Shown: one piece after another, positions 8,377 through 17,422 of the stretch | Numbering within the stretch: position 1 is the first letter of the stretch | How the letters are laid out: the number at the start of each line of letters is the position of its first letter | Assembly: GCF_900100255.1 (NCBI RefSeq) | Contig: NZ_FMTS01000008.1 | Coordinates: 81,437 to 145,436 of the forward strand | DNA length: 64,000 bases | Direction: 5' to 3' | From: Asticcacaulis taihuensis | GTDB lineage: Bacteria > Pseudomonadota > Alphaproteobacteria > Caulobacterales > Caulobacteraceae | The notes under the pieces: generated by a model | The model's database searches: none | Told to the model about the DNA's origin: nothing | What the model saw: the letters and a program-made list of their open reading frames with translations, nothing else | Made by a program: the position numbers and the translations under genes

Positions 8377-9360
8377 ATGAACGCTCTCACCTTTTCAGCG
8401 CCCGACCTGATTGGCACCGATATCATCGCTCCTATTCCCGCCGATTTCCGCCTGCAAAGCGGCATGAAGCTGGAACAAGAGGATGTGGTCGCGCGGCTCT
8501 ATGGCCCGAAGGACGCGCCTATGGTGGTGGCCGCCGGCGGCATTTCGGCCGGTCGCGTGCTGTTCGCCAAGGAAGACACCACCGACACCGCCCCCGGCTG
8601 GTGGGAAGGCGTCGCCGGTCCGGGCGAAGCGCTCGATCTCAACCGTTTCCGAGTTCTTTCCATCGAATTTGCCCCGCGTCTGCCGGCCAGCCAGGTCTAT
8701 ACCATCACTACGCATGATCAGGCGCGACTGGTAAAGCTGCTGCTCGATCAGATCGGCGTCGAGAAAATCTACAGCTTTATCGGCGCCTCCTATGGCGCCA
8801 TGATCGGCCTGGCCTTTGCGGAGCTCTATCCGGATGCCGTCGAGCGCCTGTGCGTGATCTCCGCCGCCCACCGTGCCCATCCGATGGCGACCGCCTTCCG
8901 CGGCCTGCAACGCCGCCTGCTGCAATTCGGAAAAGAGACCGGCCGGCCGCAGGATGGCATCTCCCTGGCCCGGCAACTGGCCATGACGACCTATCGTTCC
9001 GACGCCGAATTTTCCGAACGCTTCGACGGCCCGCCGCCTGAAGCGGCCGGCGGCAACTATGTCGTCTGCGGCTATCTGCGCGCCCGTGGTGACGCCTATA
9101 CCGCCACCGACGTCAACCGCTGGATCTCTATGTCCGACAGCCTTGACCGCCACCGCGTCGATCCGTCGAAGATCAAGGCCAGGGTCTTCCTGGCCGCCGT
9201 TCCCACCGACCGGCTGGTGCCTTACGAAGACATGAAGGCGCTGCATGAAGCCTTGTCCGACAGCGTTTTCAACGACTTCCCCTCACTTTATGGTCACGAT
9301 GCTTTCCTTAAGGAAATCAAGCTCGTTTCCGATATTGTTCGCACGTCTCTCGAAAAGTAA
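8377..9360 (+). CDS. metX: Homoserine O-acyltransferase, MetX family (probable succinyltransferase type)
   Basis: A 327-residue alpha/beta hydrolase-fold acyltransferase that activates homoserine for methionine synthesis. The nucleophile is Ser138 in FIGASYGAM; the acid is in AVPTDRLVP and the His in LYGHDAF near the C-terminus. The elbow GASYGAM resembles the shorter, Xanthomonas-like MetX subgroup described as succinyltransferases rather than the GGSMGGMQ of acetyltransferases; acyl preference is therefore inferred. It lies behind the SAM riboswitch and one base before metB. The ATG at 8377 is chosen; a GTG at 8362 is possible, but it falls inside the upstream hairpin. Confidence 0.82.
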   Translation: MNALTFSAPDLIGTDIIAPIPADFRLQSGMKLEQEDVVARLYGPKDAPMVVAAGGISAGRVLFAKEDTTDTAPGWWEGVAGPGEALDLNRFRVLSIEFAPRLPASQVYTITTHDQARLVKLLLDQIGVEKIYSFIGASYGAMIGLAFAELYPDAVERLCVISAAHRAHPMATAFRGLQRRLLQFGKETGRPQDGISLARQLAMTTYRSDAEFSERFDGPPPEAAGGNYVVCGYLRARGDAYTATDVNRWISMSDSLDRHRVDPSKIKARVFLAAVPTDRLVPYEDMKALHEALSDSVFNDFPSLYGHDAFLKEIKLVSDIVRTSLEK

Positions 9361-9361
9361 C

Positions 9362-10531
9362 ATGTCCAAAGACTATCTCAAGAATGCCGGCCTCGGCACC
9401 AAGGTCATCAATATCGGCATCGATTCTGATCCGACGCATGGCGCGGTCATGCCACCGATCTACCTGACTACCAATTACAGCTTCGAGGGCTTCGGCAAGA
9501 AGCGGACCTACGACTATGGCCGGTCGGGAAACCCGAACCGCGACATCATCGCCGAGGTCATCGCCGAACTGGAAGGCGGCGTCGGCGCGGTGATGACCGC
9601 CTCCGGCCTGGCGGCGCTCGACCTCCTCTGGCAGGATCTGCCCGGTAATCGCCGCGTCGTCGTGCCGCACGATTGCTACGGCGGCACCCAGCGCCTGCTC
9701 AATGCTCGCGCCAGACAGGGCCTGATCAAGGTCGTCTATGTCGATCAGGGCGATGACGCGGCAATCGAGGCCGCGCTGTCCGAACCGACCGCCCTGTTCC
9801 TGCTGGAGACGCCCTCCAATCCGCTGATGCGCCTGATCGATCTGGAAAAGCTGATCGCCCTGGGCCACAAGGCTGGCGCGAAAGTGGCCGTGGACAACAC
9901 CTTCCTGTCGCCCGCCCTGCAAAACCCGGTCAGGTTCGGCGCCGATTTCGTCGTTCATTCGACGACTAAATATATCAATGGCCACTCGGATGTGATTGGC
10001 GGCGCCTTGGTCTGCACCACGGCGGAAGACGTGACGCTCTATCGCTGGTGGGCGAACTGCGTCGGCGCCACCGCCGCCCCGTTCGACAGCTACCTGACCT
10101 TACGCGGTGTGCGCACCCTGTTCGTGCGCGTCCGCCAGCAGCAGCAATCGGCTCAGTCCGTGGCCGAGTTCCTTTATGCCCACCCAAAGGTCAAGACTGT
10201 CCACTATCCCGGCCTGCCCTCGCATCCGCAGCACGAACTGGCGAAAAAGCAGCAGGCCGGTTTCGGCGCCATGATGAGTTTCGAACTGGCCGGCGGGCTG
10301 GAAGCGGTCAAGCAGCTTTTCGATCATATCGAGCTGTTTTCGCTGGCGGAATCACTCGGTGGTATCGAGAGCCTGATCGTCCATCCGGCCTCGATGACCC
10401 ATGCCGCCATGTCGGCCGAAGCCCTGGCCACGGCCGGTATCAGCGACGGTCTCATCCGCCTGTCGATCGGACTGGAAGAAGCGCCCGACCTGATCGCCGC
10501 CCTCGAACGCGGGCTGGCGCAAATCGCCTGA
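9362..10531 (+). CDS. metB: Cystathionine gamma-synthase (PLP-dependent)
   Basis: A 389-residue Cys/Met-metabolism PLP enzyme. It joins acylated homoserine with cysteine to give cystathionine. YDYGRSGNPNRD carries the Tyr/Arg that bind the neighbouring subunit's PLP phosphate, VDNTFLSPALQNP holds the PLP Asp, and HSTTKYINGHSDVIGG contains the Schiff-base Lys. This last motif is closer to gamma-synthases than to MetZ or MetC, but a sulfhydrylase or lyase activity cannot be excluded. The start is one base after the metX stop, so both are on the riboswitch-controlled transcript. Confidence 0.85.
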   Translation: MSKDYLKNAGLGTKVINIGIDSDPTHGAVMPPIYLTTNYSFEGFGKKRTYDYGRSGNPNRDIIAEVIAELEGGVGAVMTASGLAALDLLWQDLPGNRRVVVPHDCYGGTQRLLNARARQGLIKVVYVDQGDDAAIEAALSEPTALFLLETPSNPLMRLIDLEKLIALGHKAGAKVAVDNTFLSPALQNPVRFGADFVVHSTTKYINGHSDVIGGALVCTTAEDVTLYRWWANCVGATAAPFDSYLTLRGVRTLFVRVRQQQQSAQSVAEFLYAHPKVKTVHYPGLPSHPQHELAKKQQAGFGAMMSFELAGGLEAVKQLFDHIELFSLAESLGGIESLIVHPASMTHAAMSAEALATAGISDGLIRLSIGLEEAPDLIAALERGLAQIA

Positions 10532-10567
10532 CCATCATAAGGTGTCTGCCAAACAGGGAGATACTTT

Positions 10568-11464
10568 ATGAGCAATCTGACGCGCCGGGCGGCTTTCGCC
10601 CTGGCCGGACTGGCGGCCACAACCCCGGCCCTGAATACGCCGGCAGCGGCGGCGACAGACATCCGTATGGCGCTTAAACCCTTTGCCTGTAATCTCGATA
10701 CCTGGTTCATGGATACGCCGTTCGCCGGTCGTTTCGCGCTGGCGGCAAAAATCGGCTTCACACAGGTGGAGTTCTGGCCGGTGCGGCGTGCCAAGAATGA
10801 AGAGAGCATGGACGCCACGAAGGCCCGTGCCCTGCTTGATTCCAATGGCCTGACGCTTACACAATACGCGCCCGCGGCGCCGAACTTTTCCGATCCGGCC
10901 AATCATGACGCCCTCACGGCCATGATCCGCGAGGCCATAGCCGACTCGGCCATTCTCGGTTGCAAGGCCATCACCCTGGTCGGGCATCACATTGTCGACG
11001 GAATGTCGCGCGAAGCCATGCTGAGCGGCTATACGACGGGCCTGATGCGGATCGCCCCGCTGCTGGAACAGGCCGGCCTGACGGCGCTTATCGAGCCATT
11101 CAATACAGTCAATCATCAGGGCCATCTGCTGAATGGTTCACGTCCGGCAGTGGCCATGCTGCACGCCGTCAATTCGCCGATGATCAAACTGCAATGGGAC
11201 TTCTACCATATGCAACTCGAAGATGGCGATCTGATCGAAAAGTTCACCGCCGCTATCGATCAGGTCGGCTACGTCCAGCTTGGCGATGTGCCCGGCCGTC
11301 ACCAGCCCGGCACCGGCGAGGTCAATCATGTCAACCTGCTGAAAGCCATCCGGGCCGCCGGTTATAAAGGACCGATGGGGCTGGAATATTACCCGCTCGA
11401 CAACGACTACAAACGCGCTGTCAGCGACGCCATGGCCCTGTCTATAGCGGCCGGATTCGCTTGA
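10568..11464 (+). CDS. Exported xylose-isomerase-like TIM-barrel protein (hydroxypyruvate isomerase-like)
   Basis: A 298-residue protein. Its N-terminus NLTRRAAFALAGLAATTPAL looks like a twin-arginine (Tat) signal, unusual for this normally cytoplasmic family. The barrel has the Hyi-like metal and substrate motifs: IEPFN, QWDFYHMQ, GDVPGRHQPGTGEV and GLEYYPL. It probably isomerises a sugar or sugar acid in the periplasm; the substrate is unknown. It starts 36 bases after metB but has no obvious link to methionine. Confidence 0.75.
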   Translation: MSNLTRRAAFALAGLAATTPALNTPAAAATDIRMALKPFACNLDTWFMDTPFAGRFALAAKIGFTQVEFWPVRRAKNEESMDATKARALLDSNGLTLTQYAPAAPNFSDPANHDALTAMIREAIADSAILGCKAITLVGHHIVDGMSREAMLSGYTTGLMRIAPLLEQAGLTALIEPFNTVNHQGHLLNGSRPAVAMLHAVNSPMIKLQWDFYHMQLEDGDLIEKFTAAIDQVGYVQLGDVPGRHQPGTGEVNHVNLLKAIRAAGYKGPMGLEYYPLDNDYKRAVSDAMALSIAAGFA

Positions 11465-11543
11465 TTCCCTTTTCCGGCGCACGCCCCTTGTCAAATTCAT
11501 ATTGCGGCGCATTATAATCTGTATGGGTTAGATGGGGGTCTGC

Positions 11544-12437
11544 ATGAAAAAGGTTGTCATCGGCATTCTGACCAGCGGCCTATTGGCCGCGCCGGCCTTT
11601 GCCAAAAAGGCGCCGCCCGCGCCGCCGCCCCTGCCTTCCGAAGAGGTCATCGCTGCCGAGCGCGCCTTTGACGCCTTCACCGCCGAACACGGCTTCAATG
11701 CCGGCTTCCATGAGTTCTCGGCGCCGGACGCCCTGACCTTCGGTCCCGCGCCGGAACGGACGCACGACACAACCGCCGCTGCCCTAGCCGCCACTCCAAA
11801 CGAGCCGCCTTCGCAACTCAGATGGTGGCCGGCGCGGCTCGGCATTTCGTCGTCTGGCGATCTCGCCTATGATCTCGGCGGCTGGACGTATGGCGACAAT
11901 CCAGACGGCGGCTGGTTCTTCACGGTCTGGCAAAAGCAGGCGGACGGCTCATGGAAATGGCTGATCGATACGCGCGCCGGCAGTGGTTCCGTTGATGCCC
12001 TGCCGCCGAAACAACCGACCTATACCGACTTCATTCCTCACGGCACAAGCGACAGCCCCGGCACCGCCGCCGGCGAAATGATGGCCGCCGATGTCACGCT
12101 CAACAAGGCCCTGACCGTACAGGCCGCCACCACGGCCTATAATGGCTTCCTCGTGCCGCCGAGCATAGCCAGCCAGGAGAGTGGCGCGCCGGCCCAGACG
12201 CTGGAATCCCGCCTGCCGATCCTCGATGCCCGTCCCCAGGGACTCGCCTGGACACCTGAGGGCCAGGGCGTCTCGAAGGCCGGTGATTTCGGCTATACTT
12301 GGGGACATTCCGCCACGGACAATCATGACGCCACCATTCAGGGCTACTATATCCGCGTCTGGCGCAAGGACGGCCCGAACGCTGCCGACTGGCATATCAT
12401 CGCTGATATCTATCATCCGGTAAAACCCGCCGCATAA
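11544..12437 (+). CDS. Secreted protein with two NTF2-like (DUF4440-type) domains
   Basis: A 297-residue protein with a signal peptide (KKVVIGILTSGLLAAPAFA). Two related halves follow: residues about 35-150 (ERAFDAFTAEHGFNAGFHEF ... GWTYGDNPDGGWFFTVW) and 165-297 (ADVTLNKALTVQAATTAY ... FGYTWGHSA, GYYIRVWRKDG). Each matches the SnoaL/DUF4440 cone fold, so an internal duplication is likely. Function unknown. The ATG at 11544 has GGGGG just ahead. Confidence 0.65.
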   Translation: MKKVVIGILTSGLLAAPAFAKKAPPAPPPLPSEEVIAAERAFDAFTAEHGFNAGFHEFSAPDALTFGPAPERTHDTTAAALAATPNEPPSQLRWWPARLGISSSGDLAYDLGGWTYGDNPDGGWFFTVWQKQADGSWKWLIDTRAGSGSVDALPPKQPTYTDFIPHGTSDSPGTAAGEMMAADVTLNKALTVQAATTAYNGFLVPPSIASQESGAPAQTLESRLPILDARPQGLAWTPEGQGVSKAGDFGYTWGHSATDNHDATIQGYYIRVWRKDGPNAADWHIIADIYHPVKPAA

Positions 12438-12441
12438 CAAA

Positions 12442-12467
12442 AGCTCTCCGGAAAACCGGAGGGCTTT
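12442..12467. terminator. Rho-independent terminator between convergent genes
   Basis: AGCTCTCCGG, loop AAAA, then CCGGAGGGCT followed by TT. It separates the tandem NTF2-like gene from the convergent ohr gene and may serve both. Confidence 0.7.
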
Positions 12468-12487
12468 ATCCTGTAGATCAGGTCAAT

Positions 12488-12910
12488 TCATATCCGCGAC
12501 AGCTTTACGTCGACATTCCCGCGCGTGGCGTTGGAATACGGGCAAACCTGGTGCGCGTCGTTAATTAACTTATCAGCCACTTCCGGTGACAAGCCCGGCA
12601 GGGAAATCTTCAGCTCGACCGTAATGCCAAAGCCGTGGCTGATCTTGCCAATGCCGACGCTGGATTCGATGTGGGTATCGGCCGGCACGGCGATCTTCTG
12701 GCCGGCGCCCACCGCTTTCAAGGCACCGATGAAGCAGGCGGCATAACCCATGGCGAACAGTTCTTCCGGATTTGTGCCGTCACCACCGGCGCCCCCCAGC
12801 TCCTTCGGCGTCGAGAGTTTCAGGTTTTGATTGCCCGCCGAGGCGGTGCCTTCGCGGCCGCCGGTGGCCTTGCCGTGGGCGGTGTACAGAACGGTTACAG
12901 ATTCAGTCAT
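12488..12910 (-). CDS. ohr: Organic hydroperoxide resistance protein Ohr
   Basis: A 140-residue Ohr/OsmC-family thiol peroxidase that reduces organic hydroperoxides. The two catalytic cysteines are visible in MGYAACFIGAL and HQVCPYSNATRGN, and the N-terminus VTVLYTAHGKATGGREG is typical of Ohr rather than OsmC. It is divergent from the MarR-type ohrR, with the shared inverted-repeat operator between them. Confidence 0.95.
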   Translation of the reverse strand: MTESVTVLYTAHGKATGGREGTASAGNQNLKLSTPKELGGAGGDGTNPEELFAMGYAACFIGALKAVGAGQKIAVPADTHIESSVGIGKISHGFGITVELKISLPGLSPEVADKLINDAHQVCPYSNATRGNVDVKLSRI

Positions 12911-12947
12911 TGGTCAGTCTCCTTCGTTAAATTCAATAATGAACAAT

Positions 12948-12991
12948 TATATTGCGCACAATTTGATGTCAACTAAATTGTGCGCTATATA
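12948..12991. promoter_or_regulatory. Probable OhrR operator in the ohr-ohrR intergenic region
   Basis: A 17-base inverted repeat, TATATTGCGCACAATTT (12948-12964) and AAATTGTGCGCTATATA (12975-12991), with one mismatch and a 10-base spacer. AT-rich palindromes with a GCGC core are known OhrR sites in Alphaproteobacteria. It lies between the two divergent genes, so OhrR probably represses both until oxidised. Confidence 0.8.
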
Positions 12992-13017
12992 ATTAAAAAA
13001 GTTTTGTGAGCCTAGCC

Positions 13018-13461
13018 ATGCCCGATACCTCCCCGCCAGAGCTGAAACTGGAAAACCAGATATGCTTCGCCGTCTATTCGGCGGCGCACGCTTTTGCACA
13101 GGCTTACAAACCGCACCTAGAGCCTATGGGCCTGACCTATCCGCAATACCTCGTCATGCTGCTTCTGTGGGACCAGGATGGCCGTTCGGTCAACGAGATC
13201 GCCCATCCCCTGCATCTCGATTCGGGCACCCTCACCCCCCTGCTCAAGCGCATGGAAAAGGCCGGACTGCTGACACGTGGCCGGGACGCAAAGGATGAAC
13301 GCATCGTGCGTGTTCACCTGACTCCACAGGGCAAAAGTCTGAGGGAAAAGGCCCGCGCCATCCCGCAGGCCATACTGTGCGCCTCCGGCATGGAACTCGA
13401 CGGCCTCATGGCTTTGCGTGAGGAAGTCAAGGCGCTCGGCCAATCCTTACGCGAAAAATAG
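13018..13461 (+). CDS. ohrR: MarR-family peroxide-sensing repressor OhrR
   Basis: A 147-residue winged-helix repressor. Cys16 in LENQICFAVYS is the reactive sensor cysteine of OhrR, and Cys121 (AILCASGM) fits the 2-Cys type that forms an intersubunit disulphide. YPQYLVMLLLWD and the recognition helix SGTLTPLLKRME are typical. The ATG at 13018 is preferred over a GTG 12 bases upstream because it places the sensor Cys at the usual distance from the N-terminus. Confidence 0.93.
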   Translation: MPDTSPPELKLENQICFAVYSAAHAFAQAYKPHLEPMGLTYPQYLVMLLLWDQDGRSVNEIAHPLHLDSGTLTPLLKRMEKAGLLTRGRDAKDERIVRVHLTPQGKSLREKARAIPQAILCASGMELDGLMALREEVKALGQSLREK

Positions 13462-13547
13462 CCGAAAAAGACGCCTTGTCAGCCCGTTTCAATTGTCCTA
13501 CAAAATAACCCAATCATAATACCGGACACCTCAGGGAGTTTTTTTCC

Positions 13548-15116
13548 ATGCGTCACTACGCAGTTTCCTTAACCGCGCTCGGCCTGGTCGCCTTTGGCTG
13601 GGCGGCCATGGCCAATGCCGCGACGCCTGTCACCCAGGTCACCGTCGATACGACCAAGCCCGGCGCGCCGATCAGCCGCCAGATCTTCGGACAATTCGCC
13701 GAACACCTCGGCACCGGCGTCTATGGCGGTATCTGGGTCGGCAAGGATTCGCCCATCCCCAATACCCGTGGCATCCGCAATGATGTCGTAGCCGCCCTGA
13801 AGGCGATCAAGGTGCCGAACGTGCGCTGGCCCGGCGGCTGCTTCGCCGATGAATACCACTGGGAGAAGGGCATCGGCAAAGGGCCGCGCCCTGTCACGCT
13901 CAATTCCAACTGGGGCGGCGTGATCGAGCCTAACACCTTCGGCACCGACGAATATATGGACTTCCTGAGCCAGATCGGCGCCGCATCATATGTTTCGGCC
14001 AATGTCGGCTCCTCCACCCCGCGCGAAACCGCCGAGTGGCTGGAATATATGACCTCGGAAAAGGAAACGAGCCTGGCCATGGCGCGCCGCGAAAACGGTC
14101 ACCCAGCGCCTTACGCCGTCAACTTCCTCGGCATCGGCAATGAAAGCTGGGGCTGCGGCGGCAACATGACGCCGGAACATTATGCCGACGAGTATCGTGC
14201 CTTCTCGACCTACGCCAAGAACTACAATCCGGAACAGACGGGCGACAAGCGCATGATGAAGATCGCTTCCGGCGCCAATGTCGATGACTACAACTGGACC
14301 GAAACGGTCATGAAGGACACCCAAGGCAAGGAGATCGACGGCCTGTCGCTGCACTTCTATTCCGGCTTTGAAAACTGGCCGCCCTACCAGCCGGCCTCCG
14401 GTTTCGATGAGACCGAATACGCCAAGGTGATCAAGACCGCCCTGCGCATGGACGAACTGGTCACCAAACATTCGGCCATCATGGACAAGTACGACCCACA
14501 AAAGAAGGTCGCGCTCGTCGTCGATGAGTGGGGTGCCTGGCTGAAGAACGAGCCCGGCACCAATCCTGGCTTCCTCTTCCAGCAGAACTCGCAGCGCGAT
14601 GCCGTCCTGGCCGCCGTGACGATCAATATCTTCACGCGCCACGCCGATCGTGTCCGCATGGCCAATATCGCCCAGATGATCAACGTCCTGCAGGCCATGA
14701 TCCTGACCGATGGCGACAAGATGGTGCTGACCCCGACCTATCACGTCTTCAAGATGTACGTGCCGTGGCAGGATGCCACCTTCCTGCCGGTCACCTATGA
14801 CGCCGGTACCTATAGCCACGGCGGCGTCACCCTGCCGCGTGCCGATATCGCCGCCGCCAAGGCAAAAGACGGCAAGGTCTATGTCTCGATCACCAATATC
14901 GACCCGACACAGCCGCTGGAAGTTGACCTGGATGCCTTGGGCCTGAAGGCCAAATCTGCCTCCGGCCAGACCCTGACGGCGCCGAAGATCGACAGCATCA
15001 ACACCTTCGACAAGCCGAATACGGTCGTGCCCAAGGCCATCTCAGCCACGGCCGAGGGCGGTAAACTGGTGCTGAAGCTGGCGCCGGAATCGGTCACGGT
15101 CGTTTCGCTGGACTAA
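13548..15116 (+). CDS. Secreted alpha-L-arabinofuranosidase, GH51
   Basis: A 522-residue glycoside hydrolase with a signal peptide cut near residue 24 (WAAMANA-AT). The GH51 signature is intact: acid/base Glu199 in LGIGNESWGCGG and nucleophile Glu327 in VVDEWGAW; FGQFAEHLG and RWPGGCFADEYHW shape the active site. The C-terminal beta domain covers about 420-522. It removes arabinose side chains from plant arabinan or arabinoxylan. It stands alone, with no transporter or arabinose genes beside it, and is followed by a strong terminator. Confidence 0.93.
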   Translation: MRHYAVSLTALGLVAFGWAAMANAATPVTQVTVDTTKPGAPISRQIFGQFAEHLGTGVYGGIWVGKDSPIPNTRGIRNDVVAALKAIKVPNVRWPGGCFADEYHWEKGIGKGPRPVTLNSNWGGVIEPNTFGTDEYMDFLSQIGAASYVSANVGSSTPRETAEWLEYMTSEKETSLAMARRENGHPAPYAVNFLGIGNESWGCGGNMTPEHYADEYRAFSTYAKNYNPEQTGDKRMMKIASGANVDDYNWTETVMKDTQGKEIDGLSLHFYSGFENWPPYQPASGFDETEYAKVIKTALRMDELVTKHSAIMDKYDPQKKVALVVDEWGAWLKNEPGTNPGFLFQQNSQRDAVLAAVTINIFTRHADRVRMANIAQMINVLQAMILTDGDKMVLTPTYHVFKMYVPWQDATFLPVTYDAGTYSHGGVTLPRADIAAAKAKDGKVYVSITNIDPTQPLEVDLDALGLKAKSASGQTLTAPKIDSINTFDKPNTVVPKAISATAEGGKLVLKLAPESVTVVSLD

Positions 15117-15137
15117 ATACCTGCCTGCATAATGAAG

Positions 15138-15173
15138 AAAGCCCCCGCCGGTATTGCCAGCGGGGGCTTTTTG
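15138..15173 (+). terminator. Rho-independent terminator after the GH51 gene
   Basis: AAAGCCCCCGC (15138-15148) and GCGGGGGCTTT (15160-15170) form a perfect 11-base stem, followed by TT, giving a five-T run. Confidence 0.85.
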
Positions 15174-15193
15174 TTTCCAGATTCAGCGGGAAA

Positions 15194-15694
15194 TCAGGTG
15201 TAGAGGCCAGCCGCTTCGAGGTGTTCCTTGACGCGGGCTTCCAGTGTTTCGGACAGCATGAGGCCCGTCGGATGATCCACGGTCTTGATCTGGCCGCGCA
15301 CAATAGCGCGAATGGCATCGAGGTGGGCTTCGACCAGTTTCCACGGCGCGATCATGCGCTTTTCTTCCTCGTCCAGCATCTTGCACAGCGAACCGGCCAC
15401 GCGCGTGATCAGCGGGAACCCGTAGGTTGTGCCCAACCCCTTGAGATCATGGGCGCGATAAAAGAGCTGGTCGGAATTCACCATGTTCAGCCCTTCTTCC
15501 TTGATCCGGGCCTGAACCTCTTCCAGCTTCCTGATTTCATCCATCAACCAGTCTTCAAAATGGTTGGACAGATCGGCCAGGGCCGCCTCGGCCTTGGCGA
15601 CGGCCTGGGCATCCAGCGCGCCCAGCCGTCCGCCCACCTTGGCGCGTAAGGTGTTTGGCACTTGAATAATCTGAGCTTTTTCCGGCATGGCCAT
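15194..15694 (-). CDS. Hpt-domain (histidine phosphotransfer) protein
   Basis: A 166-residue, mostly helical protein with the Hpt motif YRAHDLKGLGTTYGFPLI, in which the His is the expected phosphoacceptor. It should pass phosphoryl groups between receiver domains in a multi-step phosphorelay. No kinase or response regulator lies beside it. A second in-frame ATG two codons downstream is equally possible as the start. Confidence 0.75.
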   Translation of the reverse strand: MAMPEKAQIIQVPNTLRAKVGGRLGALDAQAVAKAEAALADLSNHFEDWLMDEIRKLEEVQARIKEEGLNMVNSDQLFYRAHDLKGLGTTYGFPLITRVAGSLCKMLDEEEKRMIAPWKLVEAHLDAIRAIVRGQIKTVDHPTGLMLSETLEARVKEHLEAAGLYT

Positions 15695-15775
15695 TTCAGG
15701 TAAACCTTCTACGCAAATCGAATGAACCGATGTTATACGAAGGTCATTTAAGAACCGCTAATGCGCCGGAAATTT

Positions 15776-17422
15776 CTATCCGGCCGCCACGCGCCAGATA
15801 CGGCTCCCCGCATCATCCGACACATAGAGCGCGCCATCCGGCCCGACCGCAACACCCACAGGGCGGCCCGACACATGCCGGTCATCGAGAATGAACCCCG
15901 TCAGGAAGTCCTCATATTCGCCAGTCGGGCGGCCGTCTTTCATACGGGCGATCACCACCTTAGAGCCAGTGCGCGCCGCCCGGTTCCATGAGCCATGCAA
16001 GGCGATAAAGGCCGCGCCGTCATATTGCGGCGGAAAGGCCGAGGCCGCGCCCGCCGGTGCCTGGTAGAAGGTAAAGCCGAGCGGAGCCGAATGCGAAACG
16101 AACAGCGTATCGGGCACACTGACCTTGCCTTTCAGGTCCGGGCGCACGCCGGCCTGGCGCGGGTCTTCATGATCACCGAGATAGTACCACGGCCAGCCGA
16201 AAAACTGGCCGTCGGCGACACGGGTGAAATAGTCCGGCACCAGATTGTCGCCCAGCATATCGCGTTCGTTGGTCGTGCAGTAGAGGTCATCCGTGCCGGG
16301 CCTGAAGGCCAGGCCAACGCAGTTGCGGATGCCGGTGGCGAACACATGCCGGTCGCTGCCATCCGTCCGGAAACGCAGCACCAAAGCCCGCCCCGCCTCG
16401 CTGCCCCAGCTTTCGCCCAGGGCGTGACCGGCGATGAAGTCCTTCGGCGCCTTGCCGATCCCTTCCGCCACATTACTGGCAGAACCGACACTGACATAGA
16501 TATACTGGCCGTCGCCTGAGACAGCCATATCGCGCGTCGAATGGCCGCCGGTCGTTGAAAGATTGGCGACCACCGTTTCAGCTTTACCACCAGCGATCGG
16601 AATCCGCACGACCGAGCCAACATTGGCGATATAGACATAACCGTTCAGGAAGGCGATGCCGAACGGCTGATCCAGTCCTTCGGCAAAGGTCTCCCGTGCG
16701 GCGCTGACCCTGCCGCCCTGATTACGAAATACGCTGATGCGCCCCCGGCCGGATTCCGCTATGTAAAGATCGCCGTTCGGCGCCGTGCGCATATTGCGCG
16801 GCCCGTCCAGGTCATTCGAGAACTGCGACACAGTAAAACCTGCCGGCGCCTTCGGCAGGAAATTCGCCGATGGCGCGACATATTGCGCGCTGTTGCCGGC
16901 GGAATTGGTGGCAAAGGGCTTCGGCAAATCCGCCACCGTCACCTGGTGCAGGACGCCCGGCGCGTCTTTTCGCCAGTCAAAATTGCCGTTTCCGCTCACC
17001 GGCGCCACAGCCTTTGTGGCGGCAGCGGCTTTGCCGTTCAGGCTGGTCAGGTAGGCGATCAGGTTACGGCGGTCGGTAGCGTCCGGCACATTGACCGGCA
17101 TCTGCGTGCCCGGCATGGCCTGCTGCGGATCGGCCAGGAAGGCATCGAGGTTGCTTTCACCCCAGGTTTCGCCGCGGCCATGAGCCGCCTTCAGGGCATC
17201 GGAGTAGTCAAAGCCCGCCACGCCGCCGATCTTGCGGCCGGCTACGCCAAACAGGGGCGGCCCCTGAAACGTTCCCATGGCCGGGCTGGCGTCGTGGCAC
17301 AGCGCGCAATTAGCGGCGAAAACCGCCTTGCCTGCCGCAATCTGCTCCGGCGAAGCCGCCTTTGAACAGGCCGGCAAGGCCAGGGTCATCAGCAGACACA
17401 GGCCCGCCAGCAGCGGCCTCAT
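15776..17422 (-). CDS. Cytochrome c fused to PQQ-dependent sugar dehydrogenase (lipoprotein)
   Basis: A 548-residue protein. Residues 1-19 are a lipoprotein signal ending in ALPAC. A class I cytochrome c domain follows, with CALCH haem attachment near residue 39 and a likely axial Met in GTQMPVNVP. From about 165 to the end is a six-bladed GDH-B/L-sorbosone dehydrogenase-type propeller (GPRNMRTAPNGDLYIAESG, GIRNCVGLAFRPGT, GSWNR, RPVGVAVGPDGALYVSDD). It likely oxidises a sugar in the periplasm and passes electrons through its own haem. The start ATG overlaps the stop of the upstream M23-like gene (TGATG). Confidence 0.82.
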   Translation of the reverse strand: MRPLLAGLCLLMTLALPACSKAASPEQIAAGKAVFAANCALCHDASPAMGTFQGPPLFGVAGRKIGGVAGFDYSDALKAAHGRGETWGESNLDAFLADPQQAMPGTQMPVNVPDATDRRNLIAYLTSLNGKAAAATKAVAPVSGNGNFDWRKDAPGVLHQVTVADLPKPFATNSAGNSAQYVAPSANFLPKAPAGFTVSQFSNDLDGPRNMRTAPNGDLYIAESGRGRISVFRNQGGRVSAARETFAEGLDQPFGIAFLNGYVYIANVGSVVRIPIAGGKAETVVANLSTTGGHSTRDMAVSGDGQYIYVSVGSASNVAEGIGKAPKDFIAGHALGESWGSEAGRALVLRFRTDGSDRHVFATGIRNCVGLAFRPGTDDLYCTTNERDMLGDNLVPDYFTRVADGQFFGWPWYYLGDHEDPRQAGVRPDLKGKVSVPDTLFVSHSAPLGFTFYQAPAGAASAFPPQYDGAAFIALHGSWNRAARTGSKVVIARMKDGRPTGEYEDFLTGFILDDRHVSGRPVGVAVGPDGALYVSDDAGSRIWRVAAG

